Positions 8,516-15,119 of a stretch of DNA of 34,129 nucleotides are shown here, piece by piece; the stretch's first letter is position 1; each line of letters starts with the position of its first letter. The notes under the pieces were generated by a model. The model was given only the letters and a program-made list of their open reading frames with translations, was not told the origin of the DNA and did no database searches. The translations under genes were made by a program, and so were the position numbers. Source of the DNA: Flavobacterium araucananum (lineage in GTDB: Bacteria > Bacteroidota > Bacteroidia > Flavobacteriales > Flavobacteriaceae); NCBI RefSeq assembly GCF_002222055.1, contig NZ_MUGS01000053.1:1-34129 (forward strand). Reading direction: 5' to 3'.

Positions 8516-8546
8516 TTGCTGCTTTGTTACTTTTAAACTATTTTTG
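8516..8546 (+). promoter_or_regulatory. Promoter of the DUF1684-TatD operon
   Basis: TTG (8516-8518), 20 bases, TATTTTTG (8539-8546), then ATG at 8562. This fixes the DUF1684 start downstream of the longer open frame. Confidence 0.65.
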
Positions 8547-8561
8547 CTCAAAATTTCTAAG

Positions 8562-9161
8562 ATGAAAAATAGTATTGCTTTTTTAGTATTGTTAGTGGTG
8601 AATTTCTGCTTTGGTCAAAATAAATTTAATCAGAAAGAAACTGAAAAATTTCAAAAGACAATTAATAGCGAATATGCTAATCCTAAGACAAGTCCGTTAA
8701 TGGAAGAAGATTTAAAAACATTTAAAAGTTTAGATTTTTATCCCATAAGCGGGAAATATTTTGTTGTTGCAAAATTAGAAAAAGCACAAAACGAGAAAGT
8801 TTTCGAAATGAAAACTACCGGAACAAGAACACCAAAATATATTAAATATGGTACTTTGCATTTTACCATAGATGGCGTTGCACTTAAACTGAATGTATAT
8901 CGAAATATTGAACTTTCGAAAACCAAAGAATATAAAGACCATCTGTTTTTACCTTTTTCAGATTTAACTTCAGGAAAAGAAAGTTATATAGGAGGAAGGT
9001 ATATTGATCTTAAAGTACCAAAAGGAGATACTATTGTGGTCGATTTTAATCAGGCCTATAATCCGTATTGTGCTTATAATCATAAATATTCTTGCCCGTT
9101 AGTTCCGCTGGAAAATGATCTGAATGTAGAAATTAAAGCCGGAGTTAAAACATTTCATTAA
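8562..9161 (+). CDS. Exported DUF1684 family protein
   Basis: 199 residues: signal peptide (MKNSIAFLVLLVVNFCFGQ) followed by a DUF1684-type domain. Typical features are the PLMEEDLKTFKSLDFYPI opening, the central KYGTLHFTIDGVALKLNVYRN strand pair, the LFLPFSDLTSGKESYIGGRYIDL core and the YNPYCAYNHKYSCPL segment with two cysteines that recurs in the family. The biochemical function of DUF1684 is not established. The stop overlaps the next start (TAATG at 9159-9163), so translation is coupled to the TatD-like gene. The chosen ATG follows a good promoter; the frame extends 35 codons upstream across that promoter, which argues against the longer form. Confidence 0.88.
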   Translation: MKNSIAFLVLLVVNFCFGQNKFNQKETEKFQKTINSEYANPKTSPLMEEDLKTFKSLDFYPISGKYFVVAKLEKAQNEKVFEMKTTGTRTPKYIKYGTLHFTIDGVALKLNVYRNIELSKTKEYKDHLFLPFSDLTSGKESYIGGRYIDLKVPKGDTIVVDFNQAYNPYCAYNHKYSCPLVPLENDLNVEIKAGVKTFH

Positions 9162-9808
9162 TGGATTATTTTAATTTTCATACGCATCACTTTACAAATC
9201 AATCCAATATTCTGGAATTGGTAAATCAATATCCGCAGGAGTTTGATGCTATGATTCCGTATTACTCTGTCGGAATTCATCCGTGGTATATCAAAGAAGA
9301 TCAAATTGAGGAAGATTTACGAATTATTGAAGAAAAATTACAGACTCAAAATTGTCTTGCAATTGGTGAATGTGGTTTAGACAAACGTATTGAAATTAAG
9401 TTTGAACAACAAATTTTAGTTTTTGAAAAACAATTGGCTTTAGCCGAAAAATATAAAAAACCAGTCGTAATACATTGCGTTGCTGCTTTTCAGGAAGTGA
9501 TTGCAATTAAAAAGAAAATGAAGATTACAGTTCCGATGGTTATTCATGGTTTTTCTAAAAATAGTCAAATCGCTAATCAGCTTATTGCGGCAGGATTCTA
9601 TATTTCGTTTGGAAAATATTTACTTCGAAATCCAGATTTGAAAATGGTTTTTGAACAGATTCCAAACGATCGTTTTTTTCTGGAAACAGATACAATCGAA
9701 GAAAGTATTAAACAGGTTTATGCTCTGGCGGCAGAATATAAAAATATAACAATCAAAGAATTACAAGAGATTATTTCAAGTAATCATAATGCAATATTTG
9801 AGAAATAA
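9161..9808 (+). CDS. TatD-family metal-dependent hydrolase
   Basis: 215 residues, shorter than the usual roughly 255-265 of TatD DNases. The metal ligands are all recognisable: H7 and H9 (FNFHTHHF), E70 (AIGECGLDK), H105 (VVIHCV), H129 (VIHGFSK) and D177 (FLETDT). The GIHPWY motif is also present. Family members are phosphodiester hydrolases acting on DNA 3' ends, with proposed quality-control roles; whether this short form has that activity is inferred only. It is translationally coupled to the exported DUF1684 gene upstream, a pairing whose meaning is unclear. Confidence 0.92.
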   Translation: MDYFNFHTHHFTNQSNILELVNQYPQEFDAMIPYYSVGIHPWYIKEDQIEEDLRIIEEKLQTQNCLAIGECGLDKRIEIKFEQQILVFEKQLALAEKYKKPVVIHCVAAFQEVIAIKKKMKITVPMVIHGFSKNSQIANQLIAAGFYISFGKYLLRNPDLKMVFEQIPNDRFFLETDTIEESIKQVYALAAEYKNITIKELQEIISSNHNAIFEK

Positions 9809-9879
9809 AAGGAAAAGGTATAGATTAAAACCTTAAACCTGAAACAAAATTTTAAACTTAAAAAACAATAATTTAGGAT

Positions 9880-10596
9880 ATGGCAGAGTGGACAGAAAGA
9901 GCCGAGCTTTTATTTACAAAAGAAGGATTAGAAAACTTGCAAAACTCAAATGTTTTGGTAGTTGGTTTAGGAGGAGTTGGCTCATTTGCAGCTGAATTTC
10001 TGGCAAGAGCAGGAGTGGGGAGCATGACGATTGTAGACGGAGATGTTGTAGATATTACCAACATAAACAGACAATTACCAGCATTGCATTCGACAGTTGG
10101 ACAGCCAAAAATTGCAATTGTTGGAGATCGTTTGATGGATATTAATCCGGAATTGAAACTAACTCGTGTACAGGAATTTTTATCGCCGGAAAGGGCTTTT
10201 GAAATCGTTTCGCCAGAGTTTGATTATGTTTTGGATTGTATTGACAGTATTACTCCAAAATTAAATCTAATTATTGCAGCCAAACGCAAAAGAGTAAAAA
10301 TTATTAGTAGTATGGGGGCTGGTGGAAAAATGCTGGCTTCGAAAGTAAAAGTGACCGATATTTCTAAAACAATAAATTGCTACTTTTCTAAAGCGATTAG
10401 AAAACGCTTAAAAGCCGAAAAGATAAATAAACTAAAAGTAGTTTTCTCGTCTGAAATTCAGGACGAAAAAAGCTTAAAACTAACGGATGGGAAAAACTTC
10501 AAAAAGTCTTTTTACGGAACAAACAGTTATATGCCGGGATTATTTGGTCTTCATATCGCTGAAACGGTGATCCGTTATTTGCTTAGTAAAGAATAG
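9880..10596 (+). CDS. tcdA: tRNA threonylcarbamoyladenosine dehydratase
   Basis: 238 residues of the E1-like/ThiF fold. The nucleotide-binding loop GLGGVGS starts at residue 29, the acidic residues of IVDGD follow at 53-55, and NINRQL sits at about 61-66, as in TcdA/CsdL. Later the segments LDCIDSITPKLNLI and KIISSMGAGGKM occur in the expected order. TcdA uses ATP to cyclise t6A at position 37 of ANN-decoding tRNAs to ct6A in the cytoplasm (family knowledge). Length agrees with Bacteroidota TcdA. No convincing promoter is visible in the 71 bases upstream. A repeat-rich intergenic region begins right after its stop. Confidence 0.94.
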   Translation: MAEWTERAELLFTKEGLENLQNSNVLVVGLGGVGSFAAEFLARAGVGSMTIVDGDVVDITNINRQLPALHSTVGQPKIAIVGDRLMDINPELKLTRVQEFLSPERAFEIVSPEFDYVLDCIDSITPKLNLIIAAKRKRVKIISSMGAGGKMLASKVKVTDISKTINCYFSKAIRKRLKAEKINKLKVVFSSEIQDEKSLKLTDGKNFKKSFYGTNSYMPGLFGLHIAETVIRYLLSKE

Positions 10597-10598
10597 TT

Positions 10599-10661
10599 TC
10601 TAAGGTTCTAAGATACTAAGTTACTAAGCTTTTAGCTCAGAATCTTAAAAACTTAGAGCCT
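10599..10661. repeat. Dispersed GGTTCTAAG-family repeat, copy 1
   Basis: Degenerate head-to-tail units of about 9-10 bases, each containing CTAAG: AAGGTTCTAAG, ATACTAAG, TTACTAAG, then partly inverted units. The array starts 3 bases after the tcdA stop. Related arrays lie at 10791-10829, 24015-24060 and 29138-29168. Confidence 0.65.
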
Positions 10662-10678
10662 TGAAAGAAAAGTTTCAA

Positions 10679-10706
10679 GTTCAAATCGTTTGAACTTTGA
10701 CAAAGT
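10679..10706. repeat. Hairpin and CTTTGACAAAG module of the intergenic repeat
   Basis: A dyad GTTCAAATCGTTTGAAC is followed at once by CTTTGACAAAG. The same CTTTGTCAAAG-type phrase recurs inside the intergenic element at 24111-24145. Confidence 0.5.
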
Positions 10707-10790
10707 TTCCGCAAACAGATAACCAGAAACTTGAATCTAAAAAAGAATAATTACAAAGTAAAAAACACACGACTATCCGGTTCCAAAAGA

Positions 10791-10829
10791 AAACCTTTGA
10801 ACCTTAGTACCTCAGAACCTTTAAAAAAA
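10791..10829. repeat. Dispersed CTTAGAACC-family repeat, copy 2, ending at a start codon
   Basis: Units AACCTTTG, AACCTTAG, TACCTCAG, AACCTTT run directly into A-rich sequence and the ATG of the HAD gene. Orientation is inverted relative to copy 1. Confidence 0.65.
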
Positions 10830-11492
10830 ATGATTAAAACAGTAATTTTTGATATGGATGGTGTAATTGTAGACACTGAACCTGTTCACCGTTATTCGTA
10901 TTACAAACAATTTTCAGAATTAAATATTACAGTAAGCGAAGAGATGTATACTTCGTTTACAGGATTTTCGACTAGAAATACGTTTCAAGCTCTAAAAGGT
11001 TTTTTTCCTGAAATCGAACATGAAGTAGAAGATTTGATACAAAGAAAAAGAAGCATTTTTAATGATGCTTTTGATACTAAAGAAGATTTATACCTGTTAG
11101 AAGGAGTCGAAGTTTTGATAAAAGACTTATATGCTAACGGAATACAGCTGATTTTAGCATCATCGGCATCAAAAGTAACGATCGACCGTGTTTTTACGAG
11201 ATTCAGTTTGCACCAGTATTTTACAGATATTGTGAGTGGTGAAGATTTTCCGCAATCCAAACCCAATCCTGCAATTTTTGTACATGCTGCATCCTTATCG
11301 ATAGCTCCAAAAGAAAACTGTATTATTATTGAAGACAGTACAAATGGAGTTAAAGCGGCAAAAGCTGCCGGGATTTATTGTGTGGGTTACAACAGCCTTC
11401 ATTCTAAAATGCAGGATTTGTCAGATGCTGATATGATTATCAATTACTTTAGTGAATTAGATGCTCAAAAAATATCACAGTTAAAGGGTTGA
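10830..11492 (+). CDS. HAD-superfamily phosphatase, beta-phosphoglucomutase-like
   Basis: 220 residues. HAD motif I is FDMDGVIVDTEP with nucleophile D8 and acid/base D10; motif II lies in ILASSASK; motif III is KPNPAIF; motif IV is IIEDSTNGVKAAKAAG. An alpha-helical cap of the C1 type lies between motifs I and II. Such enzymes act on small sugar phosphates or are beta-phosphoglucomutases; the exact substrate is not readable. The frame is open 33 codons upstream, but those codons run through the intergenic repeat and encode low-complexity Lys/Asn/Ser sequence, so the ATG immediately before MIKTVIFDMDG is chosen. Confidence 0.9.
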   Translation: MIKTVIFDMDGVIVDTEPVHRYSYYKQFSELNITVSEEMYTSFTGFSTRNTFQALKGFFPEIEHEVEDLIQRKRSIFNDAFDTKEDLYLLEGVEVLIKDLYANGIQLILASSASKVTIDRVFTRFSLHQYFTDIVSGEDFPQSKPNPAIFVHAASLSIAPKENCIIIEDSTNGVKAAKAAGIYCVGYNSLHSKMQDLSDADMIINYFSELDAQKISQLKG

Positions 11493-11510
11493 ATTATAGA
11501 AAATTTAACA

Positions 11511-11539
11511 TTTGTTCGCTAATTGAATTTGTAAATTTG
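11511..11539 (+). promoter_or_regulatory. Promoter of the DUF2911 gene
   Basis: TTTG (11511-11514), a 17-base spacer and TAAATTTG (11532-11539) match the -33/-7 consensus. The ATG is 23 bases after the -7 box. Confidence 0.7.
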
Positions 11540-11562
11540 AACAAACAAAATAAACTCAAAAA

Positions 11563-12405
11563 ATGAAAAAACTACTTATTGCATTAGCCATCATTCTGGC
11601 ACCTTTTGCTACAGAAGCACAAATAAAAACACCACAGGCAAGCCCTAAAGGATATATCAAACAAACAGTTGGATTAACGGATGTAGAAGTTACTTATTCA
11701 AGACCGGGCGCGAGAGGCAGAGCTGTTTTTGGAAATTTAGTTCCGTTTGGTAAATTGTGGAGAACTGGGGCTAATGAAAACACTATCATTAATTTTAGTG
11801 ATGATGTAGTGATCGATGGTAAAACATTGAAAAAGGGTAAATATGCAATTTATACGATTCCTAAAATCGAAAGCTGGGAAGTAATTTTTTATCTTTCTAC
11901 AGACAACTGGGGATTACCAGAAAACTGGAACGATGCTTATGTAGTGTTAAGAACTACCGTAAAAGAAGATGCTTTGCCAACTCCGTTAGAGACTTTTACA
12001 ATTGGAATTAGTGGTTTAGATCCTAATTTTGGATATTTAGATATGGCTTGGGAAAACTCTCATGTAGCTTTAAAATTTGAAGTTCCAACTGCAAAAGTTG
12101 CCGTAGCAAGTATCGAAAAAACTTTGGCTGGACCAACTTCTAATGATTATTATGCTGCTGCTCAATATTTGTTTCAATCAAACGGAAGCATTGAAACAGC
12201 AAGAACTTATGTAGATAAATCTTTGGATATGAGTACTGAAAAACCCTATTTTATTTTAAGATTAAAATCGCAAATACAAGCAAAACAGGGCGATAAAAAA
12301 GGAGCTGTAGAAACGGCTAAAGCTTCACTTGCTGCTGCTGAAGTCGCTAACAATCAGGATTACGTAAAATTGAATAAAGACAGTATAGCTGAATGGAGCA
12401 GATAA
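11563..12405 (+). CDS. Exported DUF2911 domain protein
   Basis: 280 residues: signal peptide (1-19, ending EAQ), then a DUF2911 domain at about 25-170 with its hallmarks VEVTYSRPGARGRAVFGNL, VPFGKLWRTGANENT and GKYAIYTIPK. The C-terminal 100 residues form a helical, TPR-like stretch (NDYYAAAQYLFQSNGSIETA onward). The function of DUF2911 is not established; the proteins are predicted to be periplasmic. It has its own promoter and ends at a strong bidirectional terminator, so it is probably monocistronic. Confidence 0.9.
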   Translation: MKKLLIALAIILAPFATEAQIKTPQASPKGYIKQTVGLTDVEVTYSRPGARGRAVFGNLVPFGKLWRTGANENTIINFSDDVVIDGKTLKKGKYAIYTIPKIESWEVIFYLSTDNWGLPENWNDAYVVLRTTVKEDALPTPLETFTIGISGLDPNFGYLDMAWENSHVALKFEVPTAKVAVASIEKTLAGPTSNDYYAAAQYLFQSNGSIETARTYVDKSLDMSTEKPYFILRLKSQIQAKQGDKKGAVETAKASLAAAEVANNQDYVKLNKDSIAEWSR

Positions 12406-12437
12406 TAATTCTTTTTTCGAATTATTAAAACAGATAT

Positions 12438-12481
12438 AAAAAAATCCAAATTCCAATTAATATTGGAATTTGGATTTTTTT
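12438..12481. terminator. Bidirectional terminator between convergent genes
   Basis: Perfect 20-bp stem: left arm AAAAAAATCCAAATTCCAAT, right arm its complement, 4-base loop TAAT, bounded by A- and T-runs. It serves the DUF2911 gene on plus and the four-helix-bundle gene on minus. Confidence 0.92.
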
Positions 12482-12522
12482 TATTAAATCTAAAAACCTG
12501 GAATTTAAATTTTAGCATTTAT

Positions 12523-13152
12523 TTAGTTCAAACTTGGCGGTTCAGGAATTTTGATACTTTTCTTAATTTTCTTTACAATCAAAAGGTAAAAAGTAATTCC
12601 GCCCAAGATTATTAGCAAGGCAATTTGCAATTGTCCCAGACTATTATTTTTACTGTACATCGCATTTGCACTTGCCAATTTAGCTTTTCCTTCCTTGATC
12701 TGAATCTGGGATAAAGAATCTAATGTCTTTAAGGCTTCATTGCTCGCAATAGCAATTTTATTCCAGTCTTTGTTTGCAACCTGTTTATTAATTTCTTTAC
12801 AGGAGCTTAAAAAAGCGTCAAAATATTGTTTTTCGGTATTGGTCAGAACAGTTTTAGCATACAAATCATCAATGCTGTGAATGATGTTTAATGTTTGTAT
12901 AATTTCATCTTTTTTGATGTTGTCGCTTAGGTCTCGTTTTTCGGCCTCGGCTTTTATAAAATGAAGTTCTTTAGAATACTGAAATATATAATGCGCCACA
13001 ACCAATCGATCGTTATAGATCGCATTAATATTCCCATTTACATTTTTTGAATTTTGCAGGGTATTAAAATTACCCAACAAAATTATTAGCATCACAATCA
13101 GTAAAATAAAAGCAGCTTTGGTTTTATTGCTGTATTTTTTTAAACCCTTCAT
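12523..13152 (-). CDS. Four-helix-bundle (4HB_MCP-like) membrane sensor-domain protein
   Basis: 209 residues: an N-terminal transmembrane helix (about 12-28), a roughly 140-residue all-alpha region with the heptad-like look of the MCP four-helix-bundle sensor domain, a second transmembrane helix (about 173-191) and a short basic tail ending KIPEPPSLN. It has the topology of a chemoreceptor periplasmic input module, but nothing follows the second helix: no HAMP, methyl-accepting, kinase or cyclase domain. It may work with a separate partner or as a stress protein; this is inference. It has its own promoter and a strong terminator, so it is separate from the symporter operon upstream. Confidence 0.75.
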   Translation of the reverse strand: MKGLKKYSNKTKAAFILLIVMLIILLGNFNTLQNSKNVNGNINAIYNDRLVVAHYIFQYSKELHFIKAEAEKRDLSDNIKKDEIIQTLNIIHSIDDLYAKTVLTNTEKQYFDAFLSSCKEINKQVANKDWNKIAIASNEALKTLDSLSQIQIKEGKAKLASANAMYSKNNSLGQLQIALLIILGGITFYLLIVKKIKKSIKIPEPPSLN

Positions 13153-13193
13153 AATTGATGCTTTTTTTGCTAATTTGCAAATAGTTAGTCTCT

Positions 13194-13223
13194 CAAAGAT
13201 ATAGCTTTTGATGTAAAATCAAA
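13194..13223 (-). promoter_or_regulatory. Promoter of the four-helix-bundle gene
   Basis: On the minus strand TTTG (13220-13223), 18 bases, TATCTTTG (13194-13201), with the ATG 41 bases beyond. Both boxes match the Bacteroidota consensus. Confidence 0.72.
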
Positions 13224-13269
13224 ATATTTAAATTTTTCAATCTTTACCAGTAATCTTTGTCAATTGAGA

Positions 13270-14994
13270 TTACTCCAGAACTACATCTTTATTATCCGGT
13301 TCTTTTCTAAAAAAAGCATACTGCATAAACAGCGACAAGACAATAGTAAGCATAGCCCCGATAAAATTAAGCCATAAATAACCTAATTTTTCTTGTCTGT
13401 AGATCATAAAATAGTAGATAAAAAATATCGTCATCTGGCTGATAATGGCACTGTAAAACATTGCTTTTGCTTTTACGCGACGCAGGTAAAAACCAACTAA
13501 AAAGATTCCTAAAACAGTTCCGTAAAAAATAGAACCAATAATATTTACTAACTGAATTAAATTTTCGAATAAGGTTCCAACGCATGCAAAAAGTATGGCT
13601 ACAACTCCCCAAAACAGGGTAAAAAACTTAGTAGCATTTAGATAATGTTTCTCTGACTTTTCGGTCTTTAAATTTCGCTTGTAAATATCAATTGCGGTTG
13701 TCGATGCCAGGGCATTCAGCCCAGAAGCGGTTGATGACATCGCTGCCGAAAGGATTACGGCGAGTAATAAACCTATAAGCCCTTTGGGTAAATAATGCAG
13801 GATAAAGTGAAAAAACACATAATCCTTATCGTTGGTTTCGCTATTACTATCTGCTCTCAAAATAATTTCTTTGGCGCGATCGCGTAAGTCTTTTTCTTTG
13901 TTCGAGAGTGCTACTAATTGTTTGCGCAAATACGGGTTATCATAATCCTGATTTAGCTGATCGATATACAATAAGTTGTATACTTTTTTATCATCAGACA
14001 GTACTTCAAGTTTTTTTTCTAAAGCATGATATTCCTCTTTGTAAGCCGAGTTTTCGATAATAATTTTATTATTCGGATTAAAATTTAACGGAACGGGATT
14101 GAACTGAAAGAAGACAAAAACCATAACCCCAGTAAGCAAAATAAAGAATTGCATAGGCACTTTTAATAGTCCGTTCATGATTAATCCCATTTGGCTTTCC
14201 CGAATCGATTTTCCGGATAAATAGCGTCCAACCTGAGACTGATCTGTTCCAAAATAAGCGAGGGCAAGAAAAAAACCACCAGTGATTCCGCTCCAGAAAG
14301 TATATTTTTCTTCAGGATCAAAAGAGAAATCCACAATATTCATTTTATCGTTGGCACCTGCAATATGCATTGCACTAGAAAAAGTCATGTCGTTAGGTAA
14401 ATAGTGCAAAATCAGGAAAAAAGTGATAAACATTCCCGACATAATTACGAACATTTGCTGCTTTTGCGTTACGTTTACCGCTTTTGTTCCTCCAGAGAAC
14501 GTATAAATTATTACCAGAACACCAATGATAATATTCATTAATGTTAAATTCCACCCTAAAAGTGCCGATAAAATAATTGCCGGGGCATAAATGGTAAGTC
14601 CCGTTCCTAAACCTCTTTGAACCAAAAATAATATGGCTGCCAGGGAACGGGTTTTTAGATCAAATCTTTTCTCCAGAAACTCATAGGCGGTAAAAACTTT
14701 ATTTTTATGATATAAAGGAATAAAAGTCAGGCAAATAACGACCATAGCAATTGGCAACCCAAAATAAAATTGCACAAAACCCATCCCGTCATGATACGCT
14801 TGCCCGGGAGTTGACAGAAAGGTAATAGCGCTGGCTTGTGTTGCCATGACTGAAAGTCCAACGGTGTACCAGGGCGTTTCGTTGTTTCCTAAAATAAAAT
14901 CCTCGACATTTTTACTTCCTTTGGTTTTCCAGGATCCATACCCAACAATAAACAAAAGTGTTACAATAAGTACGATCCAATCAAATAGTTGCAT
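13270..14994 (-). CDS. Sodium:solute symporter (SSS/SLC5 family)
   Basis: 574 residues with 13 or so membrane helices. SSS hallmarks include the SWKTKGSKNVEDFILGNNETPW opening (residues 21-42), LSVMATQASAITFLSTPGQAY in the second helix region, LEKRFDLKTRSLAA, VYTFSGGTKAV-like and ILSAAMSSTASGLNALAST near 415-435, which includes the conserved Na-site serines. Residues about 305-392 form a charged, helical extramembrane insertion. The substrate is unknown; the operon places it with an exported deacetylase, suggesting uptake of a deacetylated product (inference). The ATG is 3 bases after the stop of a 35-residue membrane microprotein, so the two are translationally coupled. Confidence 0.92.
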   Translation of the reverse strand: MQLFDWIVLIVTLLFIVGYGSWKTKGSKNVEDFILGNNETPWYTVGLSVMATQASAITFLSTPGQAYHDGMGFVQFYFGLPIAMVVICLTFIPLYHKNKVFTAYEFLEKRFDLKTRSLAAILFLVQRGLGTGLTIYAPAIILSALLGWNLTLMNIIIGVLVIIYTFSGGTKAVNVTQKQQMFVIMSGMFITFFLILHYLPNDMTFSSAMHIAGANDKMNIVDFSFDPEEKYTFWSGITGGFFLALAYFGTDQSQVGRYLSGKSIRESQMGLIMNGLLKVPMQFFILLTGVMVFVFFQFNPVPLNFNPNNKIIIENSAYKEEYHALEKKLEVLSDDKKVYNLLYIDQLNQDYDNPYLRKQLVALSNKEKDLRDRAKEIILRADSNSETNDKDYVFFHFILHYLPKGLIGLLLAVILSAAMSSTASGLNALASTTAIDIYKRNLKTEKSEKHYLNATKFFTLFWGVVAILFACVGTLFENLIQLVNIIGSIFYGTVLGIFLVGFYLRRVKAKAMFYSAIISQMTIFFIYYFMIYRQEKLGYLWLNFIGAMLTIVLSLFMQYAFFRKEPDNKDVVLE

Positions 14995-14997
14995 AGG

Positions 14998-15105
14998 TTA
15001 TGAGTATAATTGCATGATTAAGAAAAAAATCGCAATATAAATTGCGTTTGCTACCAAAACATAGGTGTAGCTTTTTTTCCATTTTTTTACTTTTTTAGCT
15101 TCCAT
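14998..15105 (-). CDS. 35-residue single-span membrane microprotein
   Basis: ATG-initiated ORF of 35 codons. It has a very basic start (MEAKKVKKWKKS), then one hydrophobic helix (YTYVLVANAIYIAIFFLIM) and a short end (QLYS). The positive-inside rule predicts a cytoplasmic N terminus. It begins 14 bases after the PIG-L stop and ends 3 bases before the symporter ATG, filling the gap precisely. I do not know a named family for it. The position suggests a small accessory subunit of the symporter, by analogy with small partners of other transporters; that is inference. Confidence 0.7.
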   Translation of the reverse strand: MEAKKVKKWKKSYTYVLVANAIYIAIFFLIMQLYS

Positions 15106-15119
15106 ATTTTTTTGAATGT

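Noticed and set aside
10731..10829. N-terminal extension of the HAD phosphatase
   Set aside because: The extra 33 codons are translated repeat sequence, and the HAD fold starts directly at the internal ATG.
13367..13612. Aromatic- and Cys-containing ORF inside the symporter gene
   Set aside because: It lies wholly within the conserved symporter coding sequence in another frame of the same strand.
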